Shown: positions 1-9,479, counted from the first letter of the stretch. The stretch: DNA of 64,000 nt from Modestobacter sp. VKM Ac-2985 (GCF_026967925.1 NZ_JAPVBI010000003.1:623070-687069), one strand, 5' to 3'. A program made the numbers and translations. The notes: generated from the sequence alone by a model not told the origin.

Positions 1-856
1 CCTGACCGCCCGGCTGGCCGCGGCGGAGACGGCCGGCGCGTTGCTGGACGGCCTGGACGCCCGGCTGCGGTTCGGCGGGCTGGCGGTCGCCGACGCCGCC
101 GCGGAGTACCGGGAGATCGTGGCCACGATCCCCTTCGTCCGAGAGGTGTGGCAGGACCGGGGAACGGGGTCACCCGCGGGGGGCGGTGGCGCGCGGGCCG
201 GCCGGCGGTGGACGGACTCCGCGGCGCGCCTGGCGGTCGTCCCGATCGTGGCCGCCGTCCTGCTGCTCGCCGTGCTCGTCGGGCTCGCCCGAGGCCTGTC
301 CGGGGCGGCGGCGGAGCCCGGTCCGGCAGCGCCTCCGGCACCGACCGCCCCGCCGGCGCCGACGGCCGGGCCGGCTCCCTCCCCCACGGCTGCCGTGGGC
401 GAAGCCGTGTTCGGCGGGCGGACGGCGGAGGCGGGGATCAGCCTGGCCATCGTGACCGGGGACGGGGAGGCGGCCGCGTACCTGTGCGACGGCCGGGCGA
501 TCGAGGCCTGGCTGACGGGCACGGTCGTCGGTGACCGCCTGGCGCTGACCGGGCGGGACGGCGCCACCCTGACCGGCACCGTCAGCGGCGAGCTGGTCTC
601 GGGGGAGGTCAGCACGCCGGACGTGACGACCCCGTTCGTGGCGCGGGCGGCGGAGGAGCCGGCCGGGGTCTACCGGGCGGACGTCCAGGTGGACGGGGCC
701 GACACCCGGGTCGGCTGGGCCGTGCTCCCGGACGGCAGCCAGGTCGGGATCGTGAGCCTCGGCGGCGCGCAGGCCCCCGCACCGCCCCTCGACCTGGACG
801 ACCGCACCTTCCGGCTGGACGGAGAGCTGTACGAGGCTCAGCGCCTGCTCCCCTGA
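1..856 (+). CDS. Membrane-anchored protein of unknown function, 5' end outside window
   Basis: The frame is open from the first bases of the window, reads as coding from base 2, and ends with TGA at 854-856. A TTG at 41 could start it, but upstream codons look equally coding, so the start is probably outside. The visible part has about 60 cytoplasmic residues, an Arg-rich stretch, one hydrophobic segment (LAVVPIVAAVLLLAVLVGLA), a Pro/Ala-rich linker, then a roughly 150-residue likely extracytoplasmic domain rich in Gly, Val and Thr. The outer domain looks like a small beta-fold with repeated LTG/GTV turns. I do not recognise the family. The topology (short inside, one helix, Pro linker, beta domain outside) is common in actinobacterial cell-envelope proteins. 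Confidence 0.6.
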   Translation, partial: LTARLAAAETAGALLDGLDARLRFGGLAVADAAAEYREIVATIPFVREVWQDRGTGSPAGGGGARAGRRWTDSAARLAVVPIVAAVLLLAVLVGLARGLSGAAAEPGPAAPPAPTAPPAPTAGPAPSPTAAVGEAVFGGRTAEAGISLAIVTGDGEAAAYLCDGRAIEAWLTGTVVGDRLALTGRDGATLTGTVSGELVSGEVSTPDVTTPFVARAAEEPAGVYRADVQVDGADTRVGWAVLPDGSQVGIVSLGGAQAPAPPLDLDDRTFRLDGELYEAQRLLP

Positions 857-903
857 GGCCGGGGTCGCCGGCCCTGGCACCGCTGCCGGCCCGGTGCGTC
901 CGC

Positions 904-2601
904 TCAGGGGACCGGCAGCTGGTGGGCCAGCCGGTCGGCGAGGGTCAGCCCGGTCAGCACCGGGTTGGCCGAGCCGACGGTCGGGAAGGCGGCCTGGTCG
1001 CAGCTGTAGGCGTTGGCGAGATGGTGGAACCGGCCCAGTGGGTCGGTCACCGACGTCGCGGGGTCCTCGCCCATCCACAGCGTCCCGGACTCGTGGTGGG
1101 TCGTGCCCAGCCCGCGGTGCCACTCCGGGAACGGCCGCTCCAGCGGGAAGGGCTGGCCCTGCCAGCCGCCGTCGTACCGGTACTGGATGCGACCGGGCCC
1201 GTCCGCCAGGTGCTGAGCCAGCGCGAGCGCGGCCACGTCCATCTCCCGCCAGGTCTGCTGGTCGGCGCCGGAGGCCACCAGGTGCACGAACGCGCGGGGG
1301 ACGCCGAACTCGTCGTGCTCGAACGGGCTGAGGTCGATCCAGCTGCGGTCCGGGTGCGGCACGGGCGTCCCGGCGTCACCGGTCATCTCCGCCACGCCGC
1401 GCAGGGTCAGCGGCACCCACTGCGGGTCGGGGTCGGCCAGGTGCGCCTCGAGCTCCTCCACGTCGGGCACCATCGTGAAGAGCAGGTCGTCGGAGTCGCC
1501 ACGGCTGGTCGAGGCGGTCAGCTGCAGGTGGAACGCCCCGGTCTGCGCCTGCCCGCGGACCAGCAGGGCAGCGGTCTGGACCCGGTCGCCCACCGGTCCG
1601 AGGGCGTCCCGGTGGACCCGCACGGCGAAGTCACTGCGCAGGTGGGCCATGAGGTTGCGCCCCATCAGCGGCGTCGGGAACGAGTGCAGAGCCAGCCGGG
1701 TGCTCTCGATCGCACCGGCGGCCAGCACCACCGAGCAGTCCGCCCCGAGGTCGAGCAGCTGCCGGTCCCCGGCCACCTCCACCTCGACGGTGTGCACCCG
1801 GCCGCCGCCGGCGTGCAGCGCGACGACGTGCGCCCGCGGGACCACGAACAGGCGGCGCGCGGCGTCGGAGCCGCCCGACGAGCGCACGTCCCGGCGCACC
1901 ATGTCGATCAGCAGCGGGAGGCTGCTGAACTTGTCGAAGCCGAACAGCCCGGAGACCGGGGAGCTCCCCTGGACGGCCAGCGGCGCCGGCTCCGCCGCGG
2001 TCAGCCCGTCGACCGCGGCCACTCCGGCGGCGACCGCCGGGGAGAGCGCGTCGTGCAACTCCCCGAAGACGAAGTCCGTCCCCGGGACGACGCCGGTCTC
2101 GCTCTCCAACCGGGTGTAGCGCGAGCGCAGGTCCGCCGCTGTCGCGGCCGGCCAGCGGGCCAGGTCGCCGTCCAGCAGCCGGGGGCACCACCCACCCCAG
2201 TACAGCGACTTCCCGCCCAGGCAGTAGGCCTGCCCCGGGAAGGCCACGTTCCCCCGCCACGGCAGGCCCCACACCAGGTCGCGCGCCGTTCCGGGGTCGA
2301 CCTCGACCGGTGCCGGGACGTCCAGGCCGAGGCGGCCGAGGTTCTGCACGTGCTCGGCCACCAGCAGGCTGCCCGCGTCGAGCAGCAGCACCCGCGCGGT
2401 GGGCCGAGCCCGGTACAGCGCGGCCGCGAGGTGGGCGCCGTAGGCACCCCCGCCGACGACCACGGTGGTGAACGGCGCTCCCCCGTTGCCGATCGCCTCG
2501 GCCCACGTGCTGCACACGAAGCGGCCGAGCGCGTCGGTGCTGAACGCGGTCTCCTGGACGGCGACCTGCCCGCCCGTCGGTTGCAGCTGTGGCAGCGGCA
2601 T
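904..2601 (-). CDS. GMC-family FAD-dependent oxidoreductase
   Basis: A 565-residue flavoprotein of the glucose-methanol-choline family, whose members oxidise alcohols and often pass electrons to O2, giving H2O2. An ADP-binding fold sits near the N-terminus (VVVGGGAYGAHLAAAL, then LLLDAG). The C-terminal GMC domain has HHESGTLWMG, carrying the expected catalytic His, and FPTVGSANPVLT, carrying the conserved Asn-Pro. Both active-site signatures look intact. I chose ATG at 2601 rather than the in-frame GTG further out, because the FAD fold begins about 45 residues later and a -10-like GACACT lies exactly six bases upstream. No signal peptide is seen. It is divergent from the hydrolase/LysM genes. 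The substrate cannot be read from sequence. Partnership with the nearby heme peroxidase as an H2O2 source is inference. Confidence 0.85.
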   Translation of the reverse strand: MPLPQLQPTGGQVAVQETAFSTDALGRFVCSTWAEAIGNGGAPFTTVVVGGGAYGAHLAAALYRARPTARVLLLDAGSLLVAEHVQNLGRLGLDVPAPVEVDPGTARDLVWGLPWRGNVAFPGQAYCLGGKSLYWGGWCPRLLDGDLARWPAATAADLRSRYTRLESETGVVPGTDFVFGELHDALSPAVAAGVAAVDGLTAAEPAPLAVQGSSPVSGLFGFDKFSSLPLLIDMVRRDVRSSGGSDAARRLFVVPRAHVVALHAGGGRVHTVEVEVAGDRQLLDLGADCSVVLAAGAIESTRLALHSFPTPLMGRNLMAHLRSDFAVRVHRDALGPVGDRVQTAALLVRGQAQTGAFHLQLTASTSRGDSDDLLFTMVPDVEELEAHLADPDPQWVPLTLRGVAEMTGDAGTPVPHPDRSWIDLSPFEHDEFGVPRAFVHLVASGADQQTWREMDVAALALAQHLADGPGRIQYRYDGGWQGQPFPLERPFPEWHRGLGTTHHESGTLWMGEDPATSVTDPLGRFHHLANAYSCDQAAFPTVGSANPVLTGLTLADRLAHQLPVP

Positions 2602-2607
2602 GGCCGG

Positions 2608-2613
2608 AGTGTC
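2608..2613 (-). promoter_or_regulatory. Candidate -10 element, leaderless GMC oxidoreductase mRNA
   Basis: GACACT on the minus strand ends six bases before the ATG at 2601, the same spacing as other candidate leaderless starts in this window. No convincing -35 was found and no Shine-Dalgarno sequence precedes the ATG. Confidence 0.3.
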
Positions 2614-2803
2614 CGCGTCCGGTCGAACCGGCGCCAGACCCGTGCCCGCGCCGACCAGGGACCTGCCGGACGCCACGCCGGGCCCTCCGGCGGCCGTGAC
2701 GGATCGGTGACGGCCGGGACCGAGCATGGGCAGCAGCCGGTGTGCGTGCGCGTCACGGTGCCCGACCGGCTCGGTGTGGAGCCCGGTCGACGGGAGGTGC
2801 GCG

Positions 2804-4312
2804 GTGCCCGGAACGCTGCCGATCGTCTACGTCCGTGGCTTCGCCGGCGACACGTCCGGCATCGACAAGGCGGTCGACGACCCGCTCTACGGTTTCAACC
2901 TCGGCTCCACCCACGTCCGGGTCGGCGGCGAGGGTGACCCGATCTTCTACCAGTTCGAGGGGCCGTTGCTGCGGCTGCTCGGCGAGCGGGGCTACCGGCT
3001 GCACGTCGACGGCGGCCAGGTGGCGTTCCTGGAGAGCCAGCCGGACGGGTCGCTGGCGCCCGCCACCCTGTGGGTCCACCGCTTCTACGACCGCTCCGCC
3101 ACGACCTGGCGCGTACCCCGCCCGCAGCCCTTCTCCATCGAGGAGGCGGCCGAGGACCTGCTCGACCTGGTGCAGCAGGTCCGGGCGAAGACCGGGGCGC
3201 CGCGCGTGCACCTGGTCGCGCACTCCATGGGCGGGCTGATCTGCCGCTCGATGATCCAGCGGGTGGTACCCGACCGTCGGGACGGCGTCCGGGCCCGGGA
3301 CCTGGTGGACCGGCTGTTCACCTACGGCACCCCGCACGGCGGCATCGAGTTCGAGGTGGGGTTCGGGCTGCTCGAGGCGCTGCGGGACGAGTTCGGCATC
3401 GGCGGCGGCGACATCTTCGGCCGGGAGCGGATGTACGAGTACCTCACCCCCACCGCCCGGCGGCAGGCGCGGGTGCCCGACGGCTGGGACCCGCGGACCA
3501 ACCCCGACGAGGACAACTTCCCGGCCGAGCGGATCTTCTGCCTGATCGGCACCAACGCCACCGACTACGCCGCAGCCCACGGGCTGTCCGCCCGGGTCGT
3601 CGGCGTGAAGAGCGACGGCCTGGTGCAGGTGGAGAACGCGCTGGTGACCGGGGCCAACCACGCCCACGTGCACCGCAGCCACAGCGGCCGGTTCGGCCTG
3701 GTGAACTCCGAGGAGGGCTACCAGAACCTGGTGCGCTTCCTGTTCGGGGACGTGCGCGTGACCGCCGACCTGGTGGGCCTGCGGCTGCCCTGCGACGAGG
3801 AGCTGACCTGGCAGGCCGAGGCCTGGGTCTCGGTGCGTGGCCTCCCGGTCCTGCTGCACGCGCAGAAGGCGGCGCACCACTGCCCGATCCTCATCGAGCA
3901 GCCCGCACCCGAGGATCCCGCGGACCGCCCGGTGCCGCTGATCACCACCTACCTGTGGAGCGGGGCCGCCCGCCCCGTCGCGCGCATGCGCTACACGATC
4001 TCGCTGCGGCTGCTGTCCCTGCGCGAGGACCACCGGGTCTTCTCCTGGACCGACCACACCGAGGGCAGCCTGGACTTCGAGGACCACCTCGTCGTCGACG
4101 TGGAGCAGCGGCCCGGGGGCGGCCTGACCGCCTGGGCCGAGTGGGGCTCCCGGATCGAGGTCCCGTTGCGGGCCTACCAGGCGGCCGGGGCACCACTGAC
4201 CGACGTCGACCCGGCCGCCGGGTCCTGGCGGGCCGAGGTGCCGCTGCCCGCGAGTGGCGCGTTCCTCGGCCCCCGGGCGGCCGTGGCGCTCACCGTGCGA
4301 CCCGCGGGTTGA
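2804..4312 (+). CDS. Alpha/beta-hydrolase, PGAP1/lipase-like
   Basis: A 502-residue serine hydrolase. The nucleophile elbow AHSMGG is at about residue 142, preceded by a central strand (VHLVAHS) and an oxyanion-type segment near the N-terminus (PIVYVRGFAG). Likely Asp and His partners lie in SDGLVQVENA and HRSHSGRFG. The first 320 residues form the hydrolase domain. The last 170 are a beta-rich extension without catalytic signatures. The GTG at 2804 is chosen because GGGAGG lies about six bases upstream; the longer frame from 2726 has Cys/Arg-rich, non-coding composition. There is no secretion signal. The fold resembles PGAP1/GPI-inositol deacylase-like and bacterial lipase proteins. It runs in the same direction as the LysM gene 51 bases downstream. 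Substrate unknown. Confidence 0.75.
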   Translation: MPGTLPIVYVRGFAGDTSGIDKAVDDPLYGFNLGSTHVRVGGEGDPIFYQFEGPLLRLLGERGYRLHVDGGQVAFLESQPDGSLAPATLWVHRFYDRSATTWRVPRPQPFSIEEAAEDLLDLVQQVRAKTGAPRVHLVAHSMGGLICRSMIQRVVPDRRDGVRARDLVDRLFTYGTPHGGIEFEVGFGLLEALRDEFGIGGGDIFGRERMYEYLTPTARRQARVPDGWDPRTNPDEDNFPAERIFCLIGTNATDYAAAHGLSARVVGVKSDGLVQVENALVTGANHAHVHRSHSGRFGLVNSEEGYQNLVRFLFGDVRVTADLVGLRLPCDEELTWQAEAWVSVRGLPVLLHAQKAAHHCPILIEQPAPEDPADRPVPLITTYLWSGAARPVARMRYTISLRLLSLREDHRVFSWTDHTEGSLDFEDHLVVDVEQRPGGGLTAWAEWGSRIEVPLRAYQAAGAPLTDVDPAAGSWRAEVPLPASGAFLGPRAAVALTVRPAG

Positions 4313-4363
4313 CGGCCAGGTGACGCGGCCGACGGACCCTGGTCCCCACACAGGAGGTGCCCG

Positions 4364-4858
4364 ATGGTGCGTCTGATCGAGGTACGGCAACCCCGGGAGC
4401 ACGACGTCGTCGCCGCCCGGTTCGCCCTGGCCGGCTTCGGCTCCGGCTTCGAGGCCACCGTCACCTGGCGGCTGCTCGGCGCCGGCGGTGCGCCGCTGGG
4501 CGAGGGGCTGGTCCCCGGGGTGGGGTCGATGGGCGTGGTGGACGACTTCGGCCTCGAGGTCGCGCTGCCGGCCGGGGTGGACGCCCGGGGCGAGCACGCG
4601 CTCCTCCAGGTGTTCGGCGACGACGCGTCCGGGGAGAACCCGCCGGGCACCGACCTGAACCAGGTCCGGGTCACGCTCTTCACCGGCATGCACGGCTGGC
4701 GGCTGCACGAGGTCGTGCCCGGCGACACCCTCTCGCGGATCGCCCGGGACCAGGGACAGGGCACCAGCGTCGGCGACGTCTTCGAGGCCAACCGGGACAG
4801 CCTGATGGACCCGGACCTCATCTTCCCGGGACAGGTCCTCCGGGTCCCGCTCTTCTGA
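4364..4858 (+). CDS. Gmad2 domain plus LysM domain protein
   Basis: A 164-residue protein with a strong Shine-Dalgarno (AGGAGG) before the ATG. Residues 1 to about 105 resemble the Gmad2 immunoglobulin-like domain, an alternating beta pattern opening with IEVRQPREHDVV and with FEATVTWRLL. Residues about 110-163 form a LysM module: HEVVPGDTLSRIAR at the start and FPGQVLRVPLF at the end. LysM binds GlcNAc-containing glycans such as peptidoglycan. There is no signal peptide or membrane helix, so it may act inside, leave by another route, or bind a different glycan. It is followed after 41 bases by an unknown gene on the same strand, suggesting an operon 2804-7489. Confidence 0.8.
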   Translation: MVRLIEVRQPREHDVVAARFALAGFGSGFEATVTWRLLGAGGAPLGEGLVPGVGSMGVVDDFGLEVALPAGVDARGEHALLQVFGDDASGENPPGTDLNQVRVTLFTGMHGWRLHEVVPGDTLSRIARDQGQGTSVGDVFEANRDSLMDPDLIFPGQVLRVPLF

Positions 4859-4899
4859 CCACCGGCCGGCCGCCACGTCGGCCACCTGGAGCGATCGCC

Positions 4900-6486
4900 A
4901 TGGGCTCCCCGGCTCCCACGGAGACCACCTGCGCCGCCTTCCGGCGGCTGCCGCCCGAGGCGCTGCGGCCCGGCGCCGTGCACCGCTTCGTCGTGGGCGA
5001 GGACGACGCCGTCCGGGTCCTGACCGGCGAGGAGGCCGCGGCCGAGCTGGCGGACCCCTTCGCCACGCTGCTGCTGCTCCGCGGCGTGTTCCCGCGGACG
5101 GCCGGCGAGGTGCTCGACGAGCTCGACCGGGGCACCCCGGCCGGTGACCCGTTGCGGCAGGGGTTCTTCTTCCTGGTCGGTGAGGGCAGCCAGATCCCGA
5201 TGAGCGCGGCCACCGCGTCGGTCGACCGCCGGCTGCGCTTCCTGGCCACCCGCGGTGCCGGGCCCGACGGGGCAGAGGTCCTGATCAGCGCCTTCCACCC
5301 CGACGAGGGCGACGTCGAGCTGATGGCCTGGGACCAGCGGACCGGCGGCTTCAACTACTTCCAGACGGTGGGCGCGACGTCGGCCTGGGTGTTCGCGGGC
5401 AACTCCCGGCACGCGCTGCGCGCACCGACGCAGGGGAAGGGCCCGTTCGAGAGCCACCTCAGCGGGAACTTCGTCATGAAGGAGCTGCGCTTCCCGTGGC
5501 TGCACTGGCACTCGCAGGCGGCCAACGTCCTCCCCTCGGTGCTGCCCCGCGACCCACCGCTCGCCGACCACCCCTGGGTCACCGGCCGGGACCCGCGGGG
5601 CGCGCTCACCTGCGAGGTGGCCGTCGCCAAGCCCGGCATCCTGCGGTGGACCAGGACCCGGTTCCAGCAGCTGCTGGCCGACGGCGGCGTCGTCGAGGAC
5701 CCGGCCCGGGTCATGGTGCAGGTGCTCGGGACCCCGAGCGTGAACATCATCAGCAGCCAGACGGAAGGCCGGGCCGCCGTCGCCGCGGACGTCGTCGACC
5801 TGCCGCAGACCTTCTTCGTCGACTCCGAGGGGCTGACCGAGGTGCTCGGACTGCAGGAACCGCCGCCGTTCACCGTCTCCGGCGCGGTCTACACGGCCAA
5901 CCTGACCTCCACCCGGATGCGGCTGACCGACGGGCGGGGCTTCGAGCGCGCCGGCGACACGCACTTCGCCTTCGCCGTCCCGGAGCGGGCCTTCGAGGAC
6001 CGCGCCGTGCTGGAGGAGGCGCTGAGCACCGGTCTGCTGACCCGCCGGCTGGCCGCCTGCCTGCTGATGACCGACTTCCCGAACCCCGTCTTCTCCGCCC
6101 GCCGGGAGGCCCTGCTGGCGCACGTGCCGGCGCGTGCGGTGGTGACCGAGGGGGCGAGCAGCTTCTCCCAGGAGATGGGCGACGCGGTGGCCGCAGCCGC
6201 GGAGGGCACGCCGGCCGGCAGCCCGGAGCGGGAGTTCGCGGCCCGGTGGGCGCTCGGTGAGGACTTCCAGGCGCCCTTCGACGCCGAGCTGCAGGACTAC
6301 TACGGAGCGGTGACGGCGCGGCTGGCGACCCAGGAAGGCTACGACGACGTCGTCCGGCTGGCGGAGTCGCGACGGGCCCGGGTGCGCACGATGCCGATCT
6401 CCGAGACCCCGTTGCTGTTCGCCCGCACCGACGTCCCACCCGGGGACCGGACGATGCGGGCCGACGCCACCGTCGTGGAGGGCTGA
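4900..6486 (+). CDS. Conserved-looking protein of unknown function, 528 aa
   Basis: The coding character is clear: balanced composition, many aromatic and acidic residues, a plausible GGAG before ATG 4900. I do not recognise the family. Visible features are a Trp/His-rich central stretch (FPWLHWHSQAANV at about residue 198), an ILRWTRTRF segment near 250, and an internal IISSQTEGRAA. There is no signal peptide, membrane helix or cofactor motif. It ends three bases before the start of the next gene, so the two are almost certainly translated together. Its place between a LysM protein and a heme peroxidase suggests a shared function with the peroxidase block, which is inference only. Confidence 0.65.
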   Translation: MGSPAPTETTCAAFRRLPPEALRPGAVHRFVVGEDDAVRVLTGEEAAAELADPFATLLLLRGVFPRTAGEVLDELDRGTPAGDPLRQGFFFLVGEGSQIPMSAATASVDRRLRFLATRGAGPDGAEVLISAFHPDEGDVELMAWDQRTGGFNYFQTVGATSAWVFAGNSRHALRAPTQGKGPFESHLSGNFVMKELRFPWLHWHSQAANVLPSVLPRDPPLADHPWVTGRDPRGALTCEVAVAKPGILRWTRTRFQQLLADGGVVEDPARVMVQVLGTPSVNIISSQTEGRAAVAADVVDLPQTFFVDSEGLTEVLGLQEPPPFTVSGAVYTANLTSTRMRLTDGRGFERAGDTHFAFAVPERAFEDRAVLEEALSTGLLTRRLAACLLMTDFPNPVFSARREALLAHVPARAVVTEGASSFSQEMGDAVAAAAEGTPAGSPEREFAARWALGEDFQAPFDAELQDYYGAVTARLATQEGYDDVVRLAESRRARVRTMPISETPLLFARTDVPPGDRTMRADATVVEG

Positions 6487-6489
6487 GCG

Positions 6490-7489
6490 GTGCCGGTGCT
6501 GGACAGGTTCGACACCCCGGCGCGGCTGCCCGAGCCGGACGACGCGGGGCGGGACGCGTGGAGCGCACGCGTCGCGGGGCTCGTGGCCCCGCTGGCGGCC
6601 CGGTTCACGCAGTTCTTCGACCCCACGGCCACCGACGTGTCGGCCGATGCCGTGGCGCCGCCGATCGTCTGGAACGCGTTCCCCGCCACACTGCTCCAGT
6701 CCGCCACCTCGCAGGAGCAGCGCTGGCGGACCGCCGACGCCAGCCGGCAACGTCAGGACGAGTACTGCGAGTGGAGCGTCGAGCGCGACGGCGCGGGCAC
6801 CGTCACCCGGGTCACCTTCACCACCGAGGTGCCGGAGTACTACGAGCACCTGGCCACCCAGGACCCCGACCGCCTGCTCGCGCTGTACCGGGAGCTCGTC
6901 GGCCCGCACGTGCAGCCGGACGAGCTGATCGTGGGCGGCCGGTACGTCCGGGAGAACGTGCACAACCGCTCCACCGACGGCCGGCTGGTCCACCTGGTCC
7001 AGCGGAACAACACCCTGGGCGCGGCGCTGGTGCTCGCGGCGGAGGCCACCGTGCTGCGGCACGACGCCGCCGGCGAGCCGGTCACCACCGCCCAGGCCCT
7101 GGTCCGGTGCGGCGGCCTCGGCGAGCCGCTGCGCAACAGCGACCCCCAGATCGCCGCGGCGACCAACGACGCCGCGGCCACCGGCGCCGAGGTGTCGCTG
7201 CTGGACCCGATGGGCCTCTACCTCGACGGCCTGCTCACCGCCGGCATGCGCACCCCCGACGGGGTGGACCCGGCCACCTTCTGGACGATCGAGCGCGGCG
7301 ACGCCGAGCACGCCCTGCGGGCCGGCTACGCCGTCCCCCCCGGAACGCGGGTACGCGGTCGGGGACATCACGCTCGACGGTCGGCCGATCCGCTTCGGCG
7401 CTCAGCTGGCCGACCGGGTCGGTGTCCGCCTCACCGCGCTGGTGGACCCCGCCGGGCACCGCCCGGTGCGGCTGCCGTGCGTGGCCTGA
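6490..7489 (+). pseudogene. Unknown protein with a frameshift at a C7 tract
   Basis: GTG 6490 opens a well-behaved coding frame for about 284 residues (EYCEWSVERDG, VTFTTEVPEYYE, HLVQRNNTLGAAL). At the seven-C run 7335-7341 the frame turns Arg/Gly-rich and non-coding. Removing one C continues the protein as VPPERGYAVGDITLDG and ends naturally at TGA 7487-7489 after VRLPCVA. The reconstructed protein is about 332 residues. The tail fits so well that the gene was clearly intact recently, or is intact and the extra C is a sequencing error; programmed slippage is less likely. I do not recognise the family and see no signal peptide. It is tightly linked to the preceding 528-residue unknown. Confidence 0.65.
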
Positions 7490-7799
7490 CGGCGGGCCGG
7501 ACGCGGTCGGGCAACGGGTCGGGGTCCGGCCGGTGGGCCGGGACCAGTCCGGGAAGAGGGCGTAGCGCTCGTCGAGCCGGGCCACGTCGGCGCGGAACCA
7601 GTCCGCGAGCCAGCGCCGGTACCCGTCGAGCACCGCCTCCTCCGGCGCACCGGTGCGGTCCAGGTCCAGCCCGCCCGAGGAGCTCGGCCGGCGACGGTGG
7701 GCGCACGCCGACGTCCAGGCCGTGGGCGGCCAGCAGGTCCGCCCAGCCGTGCGGGGCCAGCCGGTCGCAGACGGCCCGGACGTCGTCCAGCAGAGCCAC
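7490..7799 (-). pseudogene. Frameshifted remnant downstream of the heme peroxidase
   Basis: On the minus strand, GTG 7799 begins a protein-like segment (LLDDVRAVCDRLAP, GWADLLAAHGLDV, PPSPAEL) that becomes non-coding near 7690. Another frame then picks up a second protein-like segment (LDLDRTGAPEEAVLDGYR, WLADWFRADVARLDERYALF) to about 7530. No natural stop precedes the opposing gene, so the 3' end is undefined. The start lies 12 bases after the peroxidase stop, so it was probably co-transcribed with it. The family is not recognised. The boundary at 7490 is approximate. Degeneration and assembly error cannot be separated here, and the nearby C7 frameshift raises suspicion of either. Confidence 0.4.
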
Positions 7800-7811
7800 C
7801 GTGGCTCCGGC

Positions 7812-9380
7812 TCAGGGCTGCTGGGCGAAGCGGATCAGCTGCGGCATGTCGAACGAGCCGTCGTCCCGGGCCAGCGGCGGCTGCGGGCGCCAGGCCGGTT
7901 CGACGCTCAGGTAGGACAGCGGGTCGTGCGCCAGCAGCCCGAGGAGCACCTCGGCCACGATCCGCCCGCCCACCGGCCCGAGCGCCCGGCCGCCCTCCAG
8001 CAGCTCGGCCTCCTTGAGCACGTAGAACCACAGCGGCGGGTGCATCGCCAGCTCGCCGTCCAGGTCGTCCAGGCCCAGCTCCGTCGCGGTGAGCGGGGTG
8101 ATGCCCATCGCCCGGGCGACCGTGGTGCCGGCCGGCAGCCCGAGGCGCAGGCCTCGCTGCAGGTTCCGCTCGGCCAGCGAGTGCGGCGGGTCCGCGGCGA
8201 CCGATGCAGGCAGCGAGGCGAGCGGCCCGGCCAGCGACGTGTCGATCGCCAGGCTCGGCTGCGCCTCGACCTGCGATCCCGGCATGTCGAACAGCAGGTC
8301 CCACTCCACCGCCCACTGGGGCGGGAGACGGCGGAAGCCGTTGAGGTTGGACAGCTCGTCCGGTGGCAGCTCCGGCCCGAAGACCGGGATGGGTCCCTGG
8401 TCACCGCGCGCGCCCTTGACGAACTGGTTGATGTCGTACCGGCCGCGGATCATCGAGTGCCCGAACCGGTAGGCCGCGACCGAGAACTCGACCGGGACGT
8501 ACGCGGTCTCCTGCGGTGCGTAGAACTGGAAGTGCGGGCGGGGCACGGTCACCTGCTCCCCCCGGGTGCCGACGACGAGGGTCTCCGGGCGCAGCACGTC
8601 GTCGACCACCACCCGGCCCACGATGCGCGTCAGGAAGTCGTGCACCACGACCCACTGGTAGTGCCAGCGCACCAGCCGCTGGGTCTCCTTGAACGCGTTG
8701 TCACCGGTCAACGGCGTCGTCGCCGCCACCAGCTCGGCCACCTGGTTGTGGAACCGCAGCATCGTGCAGTGCAGCTGGGAGACCAGCGTGTTCTCGTCGT
8801 TGCGCGGGTCGCCGATCAGCGCGCGGCCGAAGAAGACCTCCTCCTCACCCCGCCGGCGCGGCTCGTTGCGCGGCAGGTCGGGTCCGGCGCCGCTCGGCTC
8901 GTCGGGCACCACCCCGACGTCCTCCCCGAGCGTGAACCGCATCAGCCCGCCGGAGTCGTCGTACAGGTAGGGCTGGTCGGCCGGGCCCCGGCCGTAGAGC
9001 GAGTCCAGGTCGAAGCGGGGTGTCCGGAAGTTGTGCAGCGCGTCGGGGTCGTTCTGCCGCTGCAGGCTGGAGACCGGGTCGAAGGTGATGTCGTGGTCGA
9101 TGAACTGGCCCAGGTAGGTGTAGCCGGACGGGATGCCCGGGTTCTCCACCGGACGCCCACCGGGGTCCATCCGGGCCGCGAGCGCGGCGAGCGCCTGCGG
9201 CTGGTGCTCGAACACCGGCAGGTGTCGGAACATCCGCCCGAACGGCCCGCTCGCGTGGGACGACGAGGGCAGCACGTCCACCCCCCGCAGGGGGCGGGCG
9301 TGGTGCTTCGGCTCCGTGGGCGTGGTGATCGACGGGAAGATCGTGTCGGGTCGTTCGACGTCGTCGGCGTCACGGGCCAT
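7812..9380 (-). CDS. Animal-type heme peroxidase
   Basis: A 522-residue member of the animal heme peroxidase superfamily (myeloperoxidase/peroxidasin/cyclooxygenase fold), enzymes that use H2O2 to oxidise halides, lipids or phenols. The distal-site motif is GQFIDHDITFDP (about residue 78) with the catalytic His. The proximal heme ligand is in YRFGHSMIRGRYD (about residue 303). Between them are the usual DLDSLYG and NDENTLVSQLHC motifs, the latter followed by MLRFHN. I chose ATG 9380, which has GGAGGGGG about seven bases upstream, over longer starts. No signal peptide is seen, unusual for a peroxidase meant to act outside. It is followed by a gene remnant and lies upstream of the SARP gene's 3' end. 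An H2O2 supply from the neighbouring GMC oxidoreductase is plausible but inferred. Confidence 0.88.
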   Translation of the reverse strand: MARDADDVERPDTIFPSITTPTEPKHHARPLRGVDVLPSSSHASGPFGRMFRHLPVFEHQPQALAALAARMDPGGRPVENPGIPSGYTYLGQFIDHDITFDPVSSLQRQNDPDALHNFRTPRFDLDSLYGRGPADQPYLYDDSGGLMRFTLGEDVGVVPDEPSGAGPDLPRNEPRRRGEEEVFFGRALIGDPRNDENTLVSQLHCTMLRFHNQVAELVAATTPLTGDNAFKETQRLVRWHYQWVVVHDFLTRIVGRVVVDDVLRPETLVVGTRGEQVTVPRPHFQFYAPQETAYVPVEFSVAAYRFGHSMIRGRYDINQFVKGARGDQGPIPVFGPELPPDELSNLNGFRRLPPQWAVEWDLLFDMPGSQVEAQPSLAIDTSLAGPLASLPASVAADPPHSLAERNLQRGLRLGLPAGTTVARAMGITPLTATELGLDDLDGELAMHPPLWFYVLKEAELLEGGRALGPVGGRIVAEVLLGLLAHDPLSYLSVEPAWRPQPPLARDDGSFDMPQLIRFAQQP

Positions 9381-9479
9381 GACGTGCCCCCTCCGGTTGC
9401 TGGCAGACGGGTGTCCGTGGCACAGCATCGGCCTGGACCGCCACGCTCCCGTCACCGCGGCGTGAGCACCGCGTCACGC

